Source: CPC320 sp002684375 (lineage in GTDB: Bacteria; Pseudomonadota; Alphaproteobacteria; Rhodobacterales; Rhodobacteraceae). Taken from it: a stretch of 64,000 nt of DNA. A model generated the notes under the pieces. The model saw only the letters and a list, made by a program, of their open reading frames with translations. It was not told the origin of the DNA and searched no databases. Shown in pieces: positions 53,403-62,711 of the stretch; the stretch's first letter is position 1, and the number at the start of each line of letters is the position of its first letter. The DNA lies in contig CBFIHZ010000004.1 in the NCBI GenBank assembly GCA_965662545.1, positions 66,260-130,259 on the forward strand. Direction: 5' to 3'. A program made the translations under genes and the position numbers.

Positions 53403-54206
53403 ATGTCAAACGATATCGAGGTTATCCGGAACGGCCACGTTCTGGAAGTGAAATTACAACGCGGCAAGGTCAATGCGATCGATGTGCCGACCTCGCAAGC
53501 GCTGGCAGCGGCGTTTTGCGAATTGCGCGATGATCCCGAATTGCGCGTGGCGATCCTGACAGGCGGCGGCGATAAGATTTTTTCGGCGGGTTGGGATCTG
53601 AAAGCCCTCAACGCTGGCGAAATGCAACTGGATAATTGGTGGGAAACGGATGATTACGGTGAAGGCGGTTTTACCGGACTGACTGAAAACTGGCAGTTGA
53701 ACAAGCCGGTCATTGCCGCGATCAACGGTCTGGCGATCGGTGGTGGATTTGAGATGGCGATGGGCTGTGATTTGTTGATTGCGGCCGATCACGCCGAATT
53801 TGGCCTGCCGGAAATGCCCTTGGGTATTGTCCCTGACGCCGGTGCCTTGCAGCGCCTACCCCGGCGGATTCCCCATAATATCGCGATGGAGATGTTCTTG
53901 CTGGGGCGCCGGATGACGGCCGCTGAGGCGGCGCATTATGGGTTGGTGAACAAAGTGGTGCCGAAACAGGATCTGATGTCGGCGGCGCGCGAATGGGCCG
54001 CCTCTATCGCTTGGTCGGCGCCTTTGGCGATGCAAACCGTCAAAGAAGTGCAGCGGGAAATTGAATGCGTACCACTGCAACAGGCGTTCCACAAAATGCG
54101 TAGCGATCCAATGCCAACATATCGTAAAATGTTAAAGTCTGACGATGCTGCGGAAGGCATTGCGGCGTTTGTTGAAAAACGCGAACCAAAATTTCGAGGC
54201 GAATAA
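53403..54206 (+). CDS. enoyl-CoA hydratase family, CaiD (carnitinyl-CoA dehydratase)-like
   Basis: A 267-residue crotonase. The sequence follows E. coli CaiD closely: KVNAIDVPTSQAL, LRVAILTGGGDKIFSAGWDLKA, PVIAAINGLAIGGGFEMAMGCDLL, FGLPEMPLGIVPDAGALQRLP and the end AFVEKREPKFRGE. CaiD hydrates crotonobetainyl-CoA to carnitinyl-CoA. The oxyanion-hole Gly and the catalytic Glu (LPEMPLGIVPD) are retained. Confidence 0.85.
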   Translation: MSNDIEVIRNGHVLEVKLQRGKVNAIDVPTSQALAAAFCELRDDPELRVAILTGGGDKIFSAGWDLKALNAGEMQLDNWWETDDYGEGGFTGLTENWQLNKPVIAAINGLAIGGGFEMAMGCDLLIAADHAEFGLPEMPLGIVPDAGALQRLPRRIPHNIAMEMFLLGRRMTAAEAAHYGLVNKVVPKQDLMSAAREWAASIAWSAPLAMQTVKEVQREIECVPLQQAFHKMRSDPMPTYRKMLKSDDAAEGIAAFVEKREPKFRGE

Positions 54207-54208
54207 CC

Positions 54209-55150
54209 ATGTATCCTGATCCTCAGAAAATAACCCGCGTCACCTCTTTGGGCGGCGGGCCGATTGGCGGTGGCTGGGCGGCGCATTTTCTGGCCAGAGG
54301 CTATGATGTGACGCTGTATCTGCATGATGTCGCTGAGACCGCCGCATTTGAAGCGGTCCTCGACACTGCCTGGAAAAGCCTGACAGATCTGGGCTTGGCC
54401 CCCGGCGCATCGCGCGATCGGCTGCGGGTAGTCACAGATTTGCAGCAGGCGGTCGAAGGCGCACAGTTTATTCAAGAAAGTGCCCCTGAAAACCTGTCTT
54501 TAAAGCGCAAGCTTTATGCCGAACTGGGGCGGCTGGTACCGCCCGATGTGGTGATCGGTTCCTCGACTTCGGGTTTAACCATGACCGACATTCAGGCCGA
54601 TTGTGCAACCCCTGAACGCTGTGTTATCGGACACCCGTTTAATCCGCCCTATCTGTTGCCGTTGGTTGAGATCGTGGGGGGCAGGTCGACCGATCCGGCA
54701 GCCGTCACATGGGCGGGGGCTTTTTATGAGAGCGCTGGCAAAGCGCCTTTGATTATGAAAAAGGAAATTCCCGGGTTTGTGGCAACCCGCCTGCAAGAGG
54801 CGCTGTGGCGTGAGGCGCTGCATATGGTGGCCAATGGCGAGGCGTCCGCCGCCGATATTGATACGGCTTTGATCAACGGCCCGGCGCCGCGCATGGCCAT
54901 TCAAGGCCAATGTATGGCATTTCATGTGGCCTGCGGGGCAGGCGGTATGGCGACCAACCTCGATCAGTTTGGACCGGCGCTGAAATTGCCATGGACCAGA
55001 CTTGACGCGCCCGAATTGACCCAGCAATTGCGCGACCGCATGGTTGATGGGTGCAACGAAATGGCGGCGGGGCGCAGATTTGAAGACATGGCCGCCAAGC
55101 GCGACCAGCAGATTGTTGCGGTATTAAGGGCAATTCGCGATACGTCGTAA
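54209..55150 (+). CDS. 3-hydroxyacyl-CoA dehydrogenase family, L-carnitine dehydrogenase-like
   Basis: A 313-residue NAD enzyme. Rossmann motif VTSLGGGPIGGGWAAHFLARGYDV, the central IQESAPENLSLKRKLYAEL and VIGSSTSGLTMTDI, then HPFNPPYLLPLVEIVGG. The C-terminal part (NGPAPRMAIQGQCMAFHVA, then GGMATNLDQFGPALKLPW) is like L-carnitine dehydrogenase more than like FadB-type enzymes. In this operon it would oxidise carnitine or a similar 3-hydroxy compound to the 3-keto form. Last gene of its operon. Confidence 0.83.
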   Translation: MYPDPQKITRVTSLGGGPIGGGWAAHFLARGYDVTLYLHDVAETAAFEAVLDTAWKSLTDLGLAPGASRDRLRVVTDLQQAVEGAQFIQESAPENLSLKRKLYAELGRLVPPDVVIGSSTSGLTMTDIQADCATPERCVIGHPFNPPYLLPLVEIVGGRSTDPAAVTWAGAFYESAGKAPLIMKKEIPGFVATRLQEALWREALHMVANGEASAADIDTALINGPAPRMAIQGQCMAFHVACGAGGMATNLDQFGPALKLPWTRLDAPELTQQLRDRMVDGCNEMAAGRRFEDMAAKRDQQIVAVLRAIRDTS

Positions 55151-55411
55151 AATTGGTTTCAAAACGCTGGGTGAGATAAAAAACCATTGAGGGTGAACCA
55201 ATATGTGTCCAAGCTTTTAGACCTCTGCTGGCTTTTAACTGCTTATGCCCACAGGTAACCCGGCTCAAGATTAAAAGAATTACGGATGGGTGTCTTTAGA
55301 CTTGTTTCCGGTCCTGTTACACTCACACACGGAGATGCCGTTCAGGGGCTGGTTTGACAACGGGGTCCTGAGGAATTTCTGACACGTCTTTAACGTTCGG
55401 AGCGAATGTCT

Positions 55412-56389
55412 ATGCTACATTATGCATTTTTACTAGCACTTATGGTTTTTGGTGTATCTAGTGCTGGGTTTGCACAATCTATAAACGTAACAGACGCAGA
55501 GGCGGAACAAGCCCCTCAAACAAAAATAGCCGCGGCAAAGGCAAACGAGGATATTGCGAAAATAGACGATGTTTCCACATTGCTCCGTGGTGTGTTGGCG
55601 TTTGAATGTAAACTTGGTGGCGACAGTTTTCCATTGGTTTTGCTGGAAAAAAGAAAAGGCTGGACGATGCCATCCGCCCCCGATTTGGTATTGACCGAAA
55701 TTGATGACGGCTTTGCGTTTAATCAAAGTGATGACCCCTTGTATTTGGGTTTTTTAAAAGAGCGAGTTGGCCAATGGAAATTGACCGAACTGGATGACGG
55801 CGGGATTACCACGGGAACCTGTGAAGAACGGGATGAAATGCTGGAGGATGTGACTGAAATTATCGCACCGAGAATATTGCAGAACGCCCTGGACCTTCAG
55901 AGCCAGGTGGCCGAGGCCGAGGACCGTATGGCCGCGATGCAAAGTCGGCTTGACGGGGCGGGGCTGGCCCTGTGCAAAGAACCGCCCTTAGATGAAACCG
56001 TTGCCAATAAGACCGAAAACTGCCCCACCCTGGCGCCAGAAATTGAGACGGCGTTCCCCAAAAAACCATTAGCAACAGTGAGTTTTTTTGAGTTTCCAGC
56101 AATTTTGACAGGCAATTTGAAAGGCGTGGGACGGGTGCTGGATCTTGGAATCGGGGTTCTGACACAAGACGATGGCACCAGCGTGGCTAACATCGAGACC
56201 CATATGCCGGAATTGAGCCAAGAAGTTATAGCAACAATGGGCACCTATACCGAACAGGAAGTGACCGGTCGTGAAGCGCGTGAGGTATTAGCAGAAGATT
56301 TGCGAATAACCATGAATGCAACGTTGATATCTCTGACGGGTGTGGGGGGCATCGACAAGGTACATTTCACATTCTTTGCCATAGAATAG
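55412..56389 (+). CDS. exported protein with C-terminal FliL-like domain
   Basis: About 325 residues. A signal peptide (about residues 1-21, ending SSAGFAQS) is followed by a middle region with a helical, coiled-coil-like stretch (EIIAPRILQNALDLQSQVAE). The last 110 residues (TVSFFEFPAILTGNLKGVGR to GIDKVHFTFFAIE) show the layout of FliL domains: a lipid-exposed beta strand start, then a helix and the ending xVxFTxF. Classical FliL has an N-terminal membrane anchor, not a cleavable signal. ATG 55412 has GGAG at nine bases; 55406 is the other choice. No flagellar gene is near. Confidence 0.5.
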   Translation: MLHYAFLLALMVFGVSSAGFAQSINVTDAEAEQAPQTKIAAAKANEDIAKIDDVSTLLRGVLAFECKLGGDSFPLVLLEKRKGWTMPSAPDLVLTEIDDGFAFNQSDDPLYLGFLKERVGQWKLTELDDGGITTGTCEERDEMLEDVTEIIAPRILQNALDLQSQVAEAEDRMAAMQSRLDGAGLALCKEPPLDETVANKTENCPTLAPEIETAFPKKPLATVSFFEFPAILTGNLKGVGRVLDLGIGVLTQDDGTSVANIETHMPELSQEVIATMGTYTEQEVTGREAREVLAEDLRITMNATLISLTGVGGIDKVHFTFFAIE

Positions 56390-56859
56390 AGACAATTATA
56401 ATAGGACCGCCAAACATCGGCTCGGTACGAGAGTGGTCTTACCTGTAAAACGCGCGTTTAAGCAGCCTTCAGCCTTAAAAGGTAGGGAGCCGTTTGCCTG
56501 TTATTGTTGGTTGTGCAGATGAAACGTGTGCGGGTCCGGTGATTATATCGCGAAACGGCTTTTTGCGCCAAATCTAATAAAGCCTCCGGGTGTTGAAATT
56601 GCCCGAGTGGGTTTGGTTTATGTATCAAATTTGACAGAACAAGCGCTTCATTTTTTAAGCGATGTTTTATAAAATTATATGGGAAAATTTATCAGTGTAG
56701 TTCCCGGTTACTACGGGACATAAATAACTTTCGCTGTGGCGTTACCCAACAAATGCGCGAAATCACAACAACGGGTTGACTGTGGCGAAAACGATTTGAG
56801 GATTATCCGTTCCTGCAGATTTACCCGTTGCGTTTTATTGGATTATTTCTGAGCATACC
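56390..56859. other. gene-free spacer
   Basis: No supported gene. A short plus-strand piece around 56493-56580 (VIVGCADETCAGPVIISRNG) looks protein-like but stops quickly. Confidence 0.3.
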
Positions 56860-57796
56860 GTGTCAGAATTGGATATAGCAGGCGGGAAAAGCGGTCGTTT
56901 AATGCCCCCTCAAGAGGCGATAAACAGGCCGGTGACCCAAACGTGTTGGTCGGGCGATGTCACTGCCGAGTCTTTGGTCGGTGGAATTACCAATCACGAT
57001 ATTCTGGTTCGTGATCAAAATAAAAATATGGTGTGCGGCTTGGTCAAGATATCCCCAAGCATATGGTGATGCGGTAGAATGAATTGGCAACCAGCCGCGC
57101 GGCACAGGCCGCTGGTGTCTCGCCTGCTGTGGTACATTCCGAGCCGGCGCTGATGGTGCTTGAGTATATCGACAGCACCCCACTTGCCGAAGCTGATTTG
57201 AGCGATGCGGCTACTCTGGGCCGTGTGATTGATTTAATCAAGCGCGCGCATGTGCGTATTCCTGAACATCTGCGCGGCCCGGCGCTGAGTTTTTCGGTCT
57301 TTCACATTTTGCGCGATTACGCCGCAACGCTGCGCGAGCAGGGCTCTGCGCATCACAAGCACGCCTCGGCGGATTGTCACAACACGCCGCTGCGTTAGAG
57401 CGCGCTGTTGGGGCGGTCGATCTGGTGCTTGGCCATAATGACCTTTTGCCTGAAAACGTCCTGCGTGCCGGACAGAAGTACTGGTTGATTGATTGGGAAT
57501 ATGATGGCTTTAATTCGCCCTTGTTTGATTTGGGGGGACTGGCCAGCAATTGCGACCTCGTACGAGAGGCCGAAGCGATGATGTTGCAGTGCTATTTTGA
57601 AACCGTGCCGGACGCCGGTCTGTGGCGGCGCTATGAGGTGATGAAATGCGCCTCTTTGCTGCGCGAAACTATGTGGAGCATGGTCAGTAAGATCACCTCA
57701 CACATTGACTTTGATTATAGCGCCTATACGGCTGTGACCCTCGACCGCTTTGAGAACAGCTTTGCGCAATTCACCCAACAAGGAAATGTCTTATGA
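56860..57796 (+). pseudogene. broken choline/ethanolamine-kinase-like phosphotransferase
   Basis: Three frames together give one APH-fold kinase. Frame 1 (56860-about 57030) has VTAESLVGGITNHDILVRDQ; a shift leads to VRLGQDIPKHMVMR, then an in-frame TAG at 57075-57077 where Trp is expected, then NELATSRAAQAAGVSPAVV and ALMVLEYIDST. A second shift near 57380 leads to LVLGHNDLLPENVL (the catalytic loop) and YWLIDWEYDGFNSPLFDLGG (the metal loop). The active-site residues survive but the gene cannot make one chain. It directly precedes the second pseudogene. Confidence 0.85.
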
Positions 57797-60234
57797 CCAA
57801 TTTTCCAAGCGCTGCCAGGCCGTCATTGTGGGTGGCGGGATTGTGCGCTGCTCAACGGCCTATCACTTGTCGCGTCTGGGGTGGGATGTGGTGTTGCTTG
57901 AACGCGCCAAGCTGACCTCGGGCACAACCTTTCACGCTGCTGGTCTGGTGGGGCAATTGCGGTCTAGCGCCAATATTACCCAGTTGTTGGGCTATTCGGT
58001 TGATCTTTACAAGACGCTTGAACAAGAAACCGGGCAGGCGACGGGCTGGAAGATGAACGGAGGCTTGCGTCTTGCGTGCAATCAAGAGCGCTGGACCGAG
58101 GTCAAACGCCAAGCCACAACTGCGCATTCCTTCGGGCTTGATATGCAGCTGCTGACCCCACGTGAAGCGCAGGATCTCTGGCCTTTGATGGTTGTGGATG
58201 ACGCGGTTGGTGCGGCATTTTTGCCCACAGATGGTCAAGCCAACCCCTCCGATATCCCCTTGTCACTGGCCAAGGGTGCACGGATGGCGGGGGCGCTGAT
58301 ATATGAGGATACCAAGGTCACAGGGATTGAGGTTGACAAGGGGGTGATCAAAGGGATCGAGACCTCTCAGGGGTATATCTCTTGCGGTGTGGTGATTGCC
58401 TGTTGTGGTCAGTGGACCCGCGACTTTGCCAGATGTGTTGGCGTGAATGTGCCGCTCGTGTCGGTGGAACACCAATATATGGTCACCGAACCTATCGCTG
58501 GTGTGTCGCCGGATATGCCTACTCTGCGCGATCCCGACAGGTTGACCTATTACAAGGAAGAAGTTGGCGGTCTGGTGATGGGTGGCTATGAGCCAAACCC
58601 GATTATGTGGGCCAAAAAGGGGCTTCCAAAGGGCTTTCACTATCAGTTACTGGAAAGCAATTTTGACCATTTTGAACCGATAATGGAACAGGCGCTGGGG
58701 CGGGTTCCGGCTTTGCAAACGGCAGGTGTCAAGATGCTGACCAATGGGCCGGAAAGTTTACGCCCGACGGTAATTTCATCTTGGGCGAAGCGCCTGAGTT
58801 GAAAAATTTTTACGTCCGCGCCGGCTTTAACGCCTATGGAATTGCCGCTGGCGGCGGGGCGGGGATGGCGCTGGCCGAATGGGTGGCAAATGCTGGACCG
58901 CCCTATGATCTTTGGGCCGTCGATATAAGGCGTTTTGGCCGGCCGCATTTTGACACCGATTGGGTGCGTGCGCGCACGTATGAAGCTTATGGTAAGCATT
59001 ACACAATGGCCTGGCCCGCAGAAGAGCATGACAGTGGATGTCCATGTCGGAAATCGCCACTATATGAAAGGCTAAAAGCGGATGGCGCAGTTTTTGGCGA
59101 AAAACTTGGCTGGGAACGGCCCAATTTGTATGCGGACCCTGATGCGGCCGAGCAACAGCGTGATATCTATACGTTTGAACGCCCCAACTGGCATGCCGCA
59201 GTAGGCCGTGAGCACCGTGCTGCGCGCGAGGCCGCGGTGTTGTTTGATCAGACATTCTTGGGCAAGTTCGTGCTCAAGAAGCCGGATGCCGAGGCGGCGC
59301 TGAACTGGATTGCCGCCAATGATATGTCCAAACCCGTGGGGTCGCTGGTCTATACCCAGATGCTGAACGACCAAGGTGGTATTGAATGTGATCTTACCTG
59401 TGTGCGGATGGCTGAAAACGAATATTATAGTGTTACCGGCACCGGCTTTGTAACGCATGATTTTGATCATATCAGTAAAAACATACCGGCTGGGATGAAT
59501 GCACAATTGGTGGATGTGACCTCTGCCTATGCGGTTTTGTCATTGTTTGGACCGAAGGCCCGCCCGATCCTGCAAGCGATCACCAGCGATGATATCAGCA
59601 ATGACGTGCTGCCTTTTGGCGCGTCGAAAACCATCGACATTGCAGGCTGTCCGGTCTCAGCGCTTCGGGTCAGCTATGTTGGCGAACTGGGCTGGGAGTT
59701 ACATCTGCCGACGGAATATGCAGCCGCTGTCTATGATGCGATCGATCATGCGGGAGCGATACACGCCCTGCGCAATGCAGGCTTCCGCGCGATTGAAACT
59801 CTGAGATTGGAGAAAGGATTTCGGGCGTGGTCTGCTGATATCGGACCCGACCATACACCGTTTGAAGCCGGGCTGGGGTTTGCGGTCAAACTTGACACCA
59901 ATCTGGCCTTTAAGGGCCGTGATGCGTTGATGGCGCAGGCATCGGACGGAGTGAAAAACCGGATGACAATTTTCACCACTGCGCCGGATGTGATCTTGTT
60001 AGGTCGCGAGACGATCTATCGCAACGGAGTGCGGGTTGGCGGCTTAGTTCGGCCGGGTTTGGCCATACCATCGGCAAATCGATTGGCATGGGCTTTGTGC
60101 GCAGCAATCAGGTAATCGATCATGATTTCATATTATCAGGCACCTTTGAATTAGAAGTGGCAAGCCAGCGGGTTCCCTGTAAGGCGCAACTGTCGCCGCT
60201 CTATGATCCGGAAATGTTGAGGGTCAGGGGGTAA
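57786..60234 (+). pseudogene. broken dimethylglycine-dehydrogenase-like FAD/folate-binding oxidoreductase
   Basis: The reading frame gives an N-terminal FAD oxidoreductase (AVIVGGGIVRCSTAYHLSRLG, where GGGIVG is expected so one Gly is now Arg; TSGTTFHAAGLVGQLRSS), up to about 58756. Loss of one T in the run at 58757-58759 shifts the frame; the second frame continues with NFILGEAPELKNFYVRAGFN and the GcvT-like folate domain (LDVTSAYAVLSLFGP region, LGWELHLPTEYA). Another one-base loss near 60047-60049 shifts to AGFGHTIGKSIGMGFVRSNQ and the end at 60232-60234. Two shifts and the Gly-to-Arg change mean it is dead. Its relatives demethylate glycine betaine derivatives. Confidence 0.88.
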
Positions 60235-60296
60235 AGATACGCTTATCAGCGTCCAACAGAGCGCATCTCTGCTGTGCGGTCGCCTGTTGGTCAAGG

Positions 60297-61136
60297 TCAA
60301 GATGCCATTCCGATCAAAATTGTGCCAGTTGCAACGATCCCCGCTGCCACAAGGCGGCGGATCTTTGGCCCCTCTCCAAACCAAATGACACCAATCAGCG
60401 CGGCGAAAATTACTGATGTTTCGCGTAGGGCCGAGACCGTGCCCAAAGGCGCTTCAGTCTTGACATAGAGCACCAGCGCATAGGCCGTGGCCGACAGAAC
60501 GCCGCCGATGAATCCAAGCGTACAGGTTTTTATCGGCATCGCTCTCACCCGCGCCCACCGGGTTGTGAAGATATACAATGCAACGCAAGCCTCGGCGGTG
60601 AACAACCATCCGATATAGCCCATTACATTTTTTGACAGCCGTACGCCGACACCGTCGACGAGCGAGTAGGCCGCCACAATAGCTGCGACAATAACTGCCG
60701 CGGCAACCGATATTTTTGGCAGCCCCGTTTTGAAAATACCCTGTGACAGGATCATCACCCCCGCCGAGACCGAGAAAATACCCAGCCACGCCAAGGCGGG
60801 CAGCGCTTCACCGATCCAAAGTTGCGCCCCTAGCGCCACCAAGACCGGGGCCAAACCCCGGGTGATGGGATAGACAAGGCTCAGATCTCCCTTTCTATAG
60901 GCGAGATTTAAGAAATAATAATATCCCCAATGGATCAGAGTTGAGGCAATTATATAGGGGGCTGCGTCCCATCCGGGCAGTGGTGCCAGCGCTGCTATGG
61001 CGATACCCGGCACCATATGGCCCAGTGCAATCAGGCCCAGCACAATCGTCTTGTCGCCTGACCCTTTGACCAAAGCGTTCCAGAACGCGTGCAGGAAGGC
61101 CGCGATCAAGACGATAAAAATCAGCGATAAACTCAT
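60297..61136 (-). CDS. EamA/DMT-superfamily transporter
   Basis: A 279-residue membrane protein with ten predicted membrane helices in two EamA halves. The motif YPITRGLAPVLVALGAQLWIGE in the first half and SALRETSVIFAALIGVIWFGE in the second are the usual repeat ends. The direction is the same as phnY/phnA and the gap is 103 bp, so it might belong to the phosphonate transcript. Direction of transport and substrate are not known. Confidence 0.85.
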   Translation of the reverse strand: MSLSLIFIVLIAAFLHAFWNALVKGSGDKTIVLGLIALGHMVPGIAIAALAPLPGWDAAPYIIASTLIHWGYYYFLNLAYRKGDLSLVYPITRGLAPVLVALGAQLWIGEALPALAWLGIFSVSAGVMILSQGIFKTGLPKISVAAAVIVAAIVAAYSLVDGVGVRLSKNVMGYIGWLFTAEACVALYIFTTRWARVRAMPIKTCTLGFIGGVLSATAYALVLYVKTEAPLGTVSALRETSVIFAALIGVIWFGEGPKIRRLVAAGIVATGTILIGMAS

Positions 61137-61239
61137 GGAATCTCGCAGGGGGTGACGGCGGTGGGCGGACAGCCGAAGTAAGCTGCATACCGACCGAGAC
61201 CAGCGCCCCCCCGGTCAGATACGATGTAGATAACGTCGA

Positions 61240-62691
61240 TTACCGCGGCCAGGGCAGTGAATAGGTCTTCACATTTGTGAAGAACTTCATCGCTTCCAAT
61301 ACGCCTTCCTTAACGCCGTTGCCGCTGTCTTTTATGCCGCCAAAGGGCGACATTTCAATCCGATAGCCGGGTTGTTCCCAGATGTTGCAGGTGCCGACGT
61401 CCAGCCCGTTGATAAAGGCCGTGGCGCGGTGCAGGTCATTGGTGCAGACCCCCGAAGACAGGCCGAATTCGGTGCTGTTCGAGATGCGCATCACTGCGTC
61501 ATCATCATCGGGTACGCGAACAATCGGCACGATCGGGCCAAAGGTTTCTTCCATCACCAGCTCGCTGCCATGTGGCACTTTGTCGATCACAATCGGTGGC
61601 AGCAAAGCGCCTTTGCGACCGGGGTGATAAAGGATTTCTGCGCCTTGACGTTCGGCGTCTAAAACTCTGTTTTCAAACAGTTCTGCAGCTTGGGAATGGA
61701 CCACACAGCCCAGTTGAGTGTCGGGATCCATCGGGTCACCAAAGCGGATCGCCTTGGCTTTTTCCAGCACCAGCGGCACAAAGCGGTCCGCCACAGAGTC
61801 TTGCACCAAAATGCGTTTGACAGCGGTGCAGCGCTGGCCCGAATTGCCGGTTGCCCCCGCCACAGCAATTGTGGCGGCCTTTTCCAAATCGGCATCATTG
61901 AGATCGTTGAGAATGATCAACGGGTCATTGCCCCCCAGTTCCAGCGCAGTGCGTTTATAACCGGCTTTTGAGGCAATAAGCTTGCCGACAGGGACACCGC
62001 CGGTAAAGGTAATGATATCGATCTGATCATTGACGATCATCTCTTCACCGATGTCCTGTGGCCAGCCGGTCACGATCTGAAACATCTCGGGTGGCAGGCC
62101 GGCATCATATAAGATATCGGCCAGTGCGATCGCGGTCAGAGGCGTCAATTCGGTTGGTTTGCAGACAACGCAATTGTTGGTTGCGATTGCCGGCGCAATC
62201 TTGTGACTGACCATATTCAGCGGATGATTGAACGGGGTGATCGCCGAAATCACGCCAACCGGTTCCCGTTTGGTAAAGATTTTACGATCCTTACCTTGTG
62301 GGGTCAGGTCGCAAGAAAACACTTGGCCGTCGTCTAAAATCGCCAACTGTCCCGCCAGCGTAAATACATCATACGCACGTCCAGTTTCATACAGAGCATG
62401 CTGCTGACAGATGCCCAGCTCCAAGGTTAGCCAATAGGCCAGTTCCTCGCGGCGTTCACGGATCAACTCACCGGCGCGGAACAGTATCTGCTGACGCTCA
62501 TAGCGGGTTAATGTTGATTTGTATGAGGCTGCAATATCAAACGCTTTGCGTGCATGCTCAGCCGTGCCTGCCGGCACCGTGCCGATCACCTGATCGGTAT
62601 AGGGATAGCGGACTTCGACAACCGCATCGGTAAAGACTGTCTCACCGCCGATGCGCATGCCTTCGTGACGAATTTTTATATCTTGTGTCAT
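61240..62691 (-). CDS. phnY: phosphonoacetaldehyde dehydrogenase
   Basis: A 483-residue aldehyde dehydrogenase with intact cofactor site (ISAITPFNHPLNMVSHKIAPA), general-base Glu (LELGGNDPLIIL) and catalytic Cys (NSGQRCTAVKRIL). The Arg/Thr pattern RCTAVKR after the Cys and the gene pairing with phnA match the enzyme that oxidises phosphonoacetaldehyde to phosphonoacetate in 2-aminoethylphosphonate degradation. It follows phnA by 20 bp. Confidence 0.88.
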   Translation of the reverse strand: MTQDIKIRHEGMRIGGETVFTDAVVEVRYPYTDQVIGTVPAGTAEHARKAFDIAASYKSTLTRYERQQILFRAGELIRERREELAYWLTLELGICQQHALYETGRAYDVFTLAGQLAILDDGQVFSCDLTPQGKDRKIFTKREPVGVISAITPFNHPLNMVSHKIAPAIATNNCVVCKPTELTPLTAIALADILYDAGLPPEMFQIVTGWPQDIGEEMIVNDQIDIITFTGGVPVGKLIASKAGYKRTALELGGNDPLIILNDLNDADLEKAATIAVAGATGNSGQRCTAVKRILVQDSVADRFVPLVLEKAKAIRFGDPMDPDTQLGCVVHSQAAELFENRVLDAERQGAEILYHPGRKGALLPPIVIDKVPHGSELVMEETFGPIVPIVRVPDDDDAVMRISNSTEFGLSSGVCTNDLHRATAFINGLDVGTCNIWEQPGYRIEMSPFGGIKDSGNGVKEGVLEAMKFFTNVKTYSLPWPR

Positions 62692-62711
62692 GGTGTGTGG
62701 GCTTTCCGTAT

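Noticed and set aside
58750..58790. Programmed frameshifting to join the two parts of the dimethylglycine-dehydrogenase-like gene
   Set aside because: There is no slippery heptamer, a second shift is needed at 60047, and the FAD loop has a harmful change, so simple decay is the better explanation.
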